NCBI GenBank assembly: GCA_034716535.1
Contig: JAYEJW010000518.1
Location: forward strand, 1 to 7,467
Direction of reading: 5' to 3'
DNA length: 7,467 nt
Source of the DNA: JAYEJW01 sp034716535
Lineage (GTDB): Bacteria > Pseudomonadota > Gammaproteobacteria > Chromatiales > Chromatiaceae
The position numbers and the translations under genes were made by a program. This document shows positions 4,751 through 7,467 of this stretch, piece after piece. The notes beneath the pieces are model-generated. The model had not been told where the DNA came from, did no database searches, and worked only from the letters and a program-made list of their open reading frames with translations. The stretch's first letter is position 1; each line of letters starts with the position of its first letter.

Positions 4751-6613
4751 TCATTCCTCCGCAATTTCTCTCGCTGCTGCTGCGATGTGGCGCGCACTGA
4801 TTTCAGCATTGTCGAGTTGTTGTTCTCTGGCGCCTGAATCAGGCCGCTTTCGCACCGCGAGATGTCGGCATTCCCGAATCGCCCCAAACGGCGCGAGTGT
4901 CTCAAAGACAGCCGCTCCTAAGCCACCTTGTGGGTGATGATCTTCCGCGACCACCAGTCGTCCGCTTGTCGCAGAAAGGGAGCTGAGCAATGTCTCCGTA
5001 TCAATGGGTTTGACTGAATACATGTCCACCACTCGCGCCGGAATCGCGGCCTCAGCGAGAATGTCGCTAGCTCGAAGGCACTCGTGGACCGTGACGCCGG
5101 CGCCGACAAGCGTGACGCGGTCATCCGCGCTTGAAAGAAAAAGCCGCGAGCCGCCGATGCGGAATTCGGGATTGGCACTCGGAAGGACCGGGTAGGCACC
5201 GCGAGTTGAGCGCACGTAGACGATTCCAGAGGCTTCGATCGCCTCGGCCATGAGTACGCTCATGGATATCGCGTCGCTGGGGTAGAGAACCGTTGAGCCG
5301 CGGATGGCACGCATCATCGCCAAGTCCTCAAGTCCCATCTGACTCGCGCCATCTCGCCCGATCTCCACGCCGGGGTGGGATCCGACGATCAGGATGGAGA
5401 GTTCTGACAGAGCCGACATGCGGATGAAGTCATAAGCTCGTGTGAAGAAGGCGGCGAAGGTCGCCAGGACCGGACGATAGCCGCGGGTTGCGAAGCCAGC
5501 GGCAGTTGCGACCATTTGCTGCTCGGCGATGTGCATCTGCAAGAAGCGCTCGGGATGTTTGTCTCGGAAAAGCGAGGTGAACGTAGAGGAGCACACGTCG
5601 CCGTCGATGACAACGACGCGCGGGTCGACGCCGAGAGCTGCCAGCGTCTCCCCCATCGCCCGACGGATAGGGATGGACTCGCCGATATTGTATCGAGGCA
5701 GCACGGTCGTGACAGTCGCGGGGAGCGGTGCAGGTTCGGCAGGGCGACCGAACTCAAGTGAGAATGCGATGCGAATCTCACTGGCCGGCGACAGCTGGGC
5801 AATGGCGCGCTTCGTCATATCATCGGTGAGGGCCTTGCCATGCCAGCCGAGTTCGTTCTCGATATTCGGGATGCCCTTGCCCTTCAGGGTGCGAGCGAGA
5901 ATGGCAGTGGGGCGGTCCCTGCGAGTTGCCGTTTCAAACGCGTCATCGATCTCAGCGATGTTGTGACCATTGATGACCAGGGGCTCCCAGCCAAACGCAG
6001 CAAAACATCTGGCGTAGCGCTCGACCTCCCAGCCGTGCGCGGTCGGGGATGTTTGGCCGAGTCGATTGATGTCGAAGATCGGAGTGATGTTCTCGAGACC
6101 GAGAGCGCCGGCACGGTCTGCGGCCTCCCACATGGAACCTTCCGCGAGTTCGCCGTCGCCGCACAGCGCCCACACCCGCACACGCGCGTGGTCGAACTCG
6201 CGGTTGGCCAGCGCAACGCCGACGGCTATGGGAAAACCCTGACCGAGTGATCCGGTCGCCACCGTCACCCACGGCAAGTCCGGCGTGGGATGGCCCTGCA
6301 GTCGCGATCCATGACTGCGGTAGGACATCAGCTCTTCGTCGGTTATGGAGCCCGTCGCCTTCAAAGCCGAGTAGAAGAGACTGGACGCGTGCCCCTTCGA
6401 CAAGATGACGACGTCGTTGGTCGCGGCCTTGGGGTTCGACCAATCGAAGTTGAGGTGTCGCCCCACCAGAACAGCAAATAGGTCCGCAGCAGACATGGCG
6501 GAAGTCGGATGTCCGGAGCCGGCGCGATTCGTGCAGCGGATACTGTCAACGCGAAGCTGGTTGGCCAGGTCGGCGACGGCTTTGTGGTCCAGGCGATCCG
6601 TGTGCGTGATCAT
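4751..6613 (-). CDS. Transketolase (full-length, single chain)
   Basis: A thiamine-diphosphate enzyme that moves a two-carbon ketol unit between sugar phosphates; cytoplasmic. The 620 residues hold the N-terminal and C-terminal halves in one chain, the length of the shorter animal-type transketolases. Visible landmarks are SGHPTSAMS (33-41), SKGHASSLFY (72-81), ThDP/metal motif GDGELAEGSMWEA (152-164) with DINRLGQT (181-188), LGWHGK (His258), catalytic Glu364 in HIAEQQMVA, the substrate-binding stretch SHPGVEIGRDGASQMGLEDL (412-431) and C-terminal GGLGAAV. I start at the ATG at 6613: homology begins there, it lies 13 bases after the GT20 stop, and AAGAAGA precedes it. A longer frame to 6751 would overlap the GT20 gene with low-complexity Ser/Pro sequence. 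Packed inside a sugar-modifying operon, it is more likely a pathway-specific copy than the housekeeping Tkt, but that is inference. Confidence 0.93.
   Translation of the reverse strand: MITHTDRLDHKAVADLANQLRVDSIRCTNRAGSGHPTSAMSAADLFAVLVGRHLNFDWSNPKAATNDVVILSKGHASSLFYSALKATGSITDEELMSYRSHGSRLQGHPTPDLPWVTVATGSLGQGFPIAVGVALANREFDHARVRVWALCGDGELAEGSMWEAADRAGALGLENITPIFDINRLGQTSPTAHGWEVERYARCFAAFGWEPLVINGHNIAEIDDAFETATRRDRPTAILARTLKGKGIPNIENELGWHGKALTDDMTKRAIAQLSPASEIRIAFSLEFGRPAEPAPLPATVTTVLPRYNIGESIPIRRAMGETLAALGVDPRVVVIDGDVCSSTFTSLFRDKHPERFLQMHIAEQQMVATAAGFATRGYRPVLATFAAFFTRAYDFIRMSALSELSILIVGSHPGVEIGRDGASQMGLEDLAMMRAIRGSTVLYPSDAISMSVLMAEAIEASGIVYVRSTRGAYPVLPSANPEFRIGGSRLFLSSADDRVTLVGAGVTVHECLRASDILAEAAIPARVVDMYSVKPIDTETLLSSLSATSGRLVVAEDHHPQGGLGAAVFETLAPFGAIRECRHLAVRKRPDSGAREQQLDNAEISARHIAAAAREIAEE
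4756..4760 (-). promoter_or_regulatory. Ribosome binding site of the uronate-dehydrogenase-like gene
   Basis: A strong GGAGG on the minus strand, lying inside the last codons of the transketolase gene. It is 10 bases from the ATG at 4745 and 1 base from the ATG at 4754. It supports the downstream start and translational coupling across the transketolase stop. Confidence 0.55.
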
Positions 6614-6626
6614 CGTGTCTTCTTGC

Positions 6627-7467
6627 TTACTGGGAGTAGGACTTGGGCTTGGATGCGTCCATCGAGTGGACCAAACGGTCTGTGTGTCGCTCGAGACCGA
6701 GCGCGACGAGCTGGGCATCGATCCACCGCTCGACGGTGTAAGGGGCTGCAAGTTGGCGACATTGCGCTGCTCGCACCTCGCGGTGGCCGCGTTCCTCAGT
6801 CAGCGCCCTCACGATTGCACCGGCTATTTCGACAATGTCAAATGGATTGATGGTGATCGCTCCTTGTGCCAACAGCTCCGAGGCACCGCAATGATCGGAC
6901 AGAATCAGTGGTGCATGACGTCGGTTAACCATCACGCCTTCGAACGCAGCCAGGTTCTGACCGTCGACGGCCGACGGAACCAAGAGAACATCGGCGCGGC
7001 GATAGGCCGCGAGCGTTGCCGTGGAGCTCGACTCAACGACGAGTCGAACCACTTCCTCCCTGGCCGCTTCGTTCGTCCGGGCGATTTCGCGCTGGAGCGA
7101 TTCCATGTAGCGCGCGTTTGCGCTCACGTTGAGATGGTTCGGGCTCACCCGAACCAGCAGTCGACTCAATTCGGCTCCAGAACCGCTTGTACGAGCCAGG
7201 CTGAATGCGCACACCGCACGCTGCGCCCCCTTGATCGGATCGGATCGACCGTATGTGACGATTAGGGGGTGGTTCTCGGCCCACCGGGCGATTTCGGGTG
7301 CCAATTCCGCAGCGGGCCTGGCGATCGCACGCTGGCTGTAGCCGAGGGGCATGGTCATTACCTGCACCTGGCGACCGCGATACTCGACAATCTCTCCGCT
7401 GCGCAGGTTTGTTTCGGGAACGTCTGCCTCCACGGCTTCGAGAAAGCCACGCCGCCACCGCTCTGCC
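6627..7467 (-). CDS. GT20 glycosyltransferase, trehalose-6-phosphate synthase-like (C-terminal part; 5' end beyond the window)
   Basis: A retaining GT-B glycosyltransferase of the family of OtsA, glucosylglycerol-phosphate synthase and the pseudo-glycosyltransferase VldE. About 280 residues remain. The frame is open through the right edge (RWRRGFLEAVEADVPETN lies upstream of the GTG at 7433), so that GTG is not taken as the start. MTMPLGYS corresponds to the PIGID site. YGRSDPIKGAQRAVCAF, near 7250, keeps the Arg and Lys that bind donor phosphate in OtsA (R262/K267 type). RADVLLVPSAVDGQNLAAFE (near 6950-6990) has the DGxNL loop and the following Glu. LILSDHCGASELL and INPFDIVEIAGAIVRAL are the C-terminal family marks. 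Compared with OtsA, the AKE after DGxNL is AFE. Donor and acceptor cannot be told. It is the first gene visible in the operon. Confidence 0.88.
   Translation of the reverse strand, partial: AERWRRGFLEAVEADVPETNLRSGEIVEYRGRQVQVMTMPLGYSQRAIARPAAELAPEIARWAENHPLIVTYGRSDPIKGAQRAVCAFSLARTSGSGAELSRLLVRVSPNHLNVSANARYMESLQREIARTNEAAREEVVRLVVESSSTATLAAYRRADVLLVPSAVDGQNLAAFEGVMVNRRHAPLILSDHCGASELLAQGAITINPFDIVEIAGAIVRALTEERGHREVRAAQCRQLAAPYTVERWIDAQLVALGLERHTDRLVHSMDASKPKSYSQ

Noticed and set aside
6614..6751. N-terminal extension of the transketolase to a start at 6751
   Set aside because: It is Ser/Pro-rich, overlaps the well-conserved end of the GT20 gene, and transketolase homology begins only at the ATG at 6613.
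6405..7265. Long plus-strand open frame of 286 codons opposite the GT20 and transketolase genes
   Set aside because: It is a shadow of the high-GC minus-strand genes; its translation matches no family I know.
1..7467. CRISPR arrays, tRNA or rRNA genes, defence systems
   Set aside because: No regularly spaced repeats, cloverleaf-like sequences or rRNA signatures were seen. The reverse transcriptase is followed by a group II domain V, so it is an intron protein and not a retron or defence RT.

Overview
The window looks like a high-GC proteobacterial chromosome, probably gammaproteobacterial. The main reason is a clear integration host factor beta gene (ihfB). A decayed gene of the Rpn/PD-(D/E)XK type, whose N-terminus is a form I associate with purple sulfur bacteria and relatives, points the same way. 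Species cannot be told from the sequence.

The left half (1-3045) is a mobile-element graveyard around one housekeeping gene. At the left edge a minus-strand protein fragment meets a 5'-truncated group II intron near position 118. The intron remnant keeps the C-terminal half of its reverse transcriptase/maturase, a well-formed domain V, and an unusually long domain VI region ending in a typical CTACTCTACT-like 3' end. About 350 bases without a recognisable gene follow. Next come a short N-terminal remnant of an integrase-type transposase (plus strand) and, abutting it, the N-terminal part of a frameshifted Rpn-like gene (minus strand). Intact ihfB (minus) sits next. Upstream of ihfB lies a complete-looking IS6-family insertion sequence of 817 bp, bounded by 14/15 inverted repeats. 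Its transposase appears to have lost its natural ATG through one extra G.

The right half (3064-7467) is a tightly packed minus-strand operon. In transcription order it encodes a GT20 glycosyltransferase of the trehalose-6-phosphate synthase superfamily (cut by the window edge), a full-length single-chain transketolase, a uronate-dehydrogenase-like SDR enzyme, and an RmlD-like sugar reductase. Gaps are 13, about 5 and 26 bases. The set reads as a dedicated carbohydrate pathway: a two-carbon transfer makes or remodels a sugar phosphate, two NAD(P)-dependent enzymes oxidise, reduce or epimerise it, and a GT20 enzyme couples it to an acceptor. The actual product is not known to me. The operon stops 19 bases short of the IS6 element, so its natural downstream end may have been cut off by the insertion or by an IS-mediated deletion.
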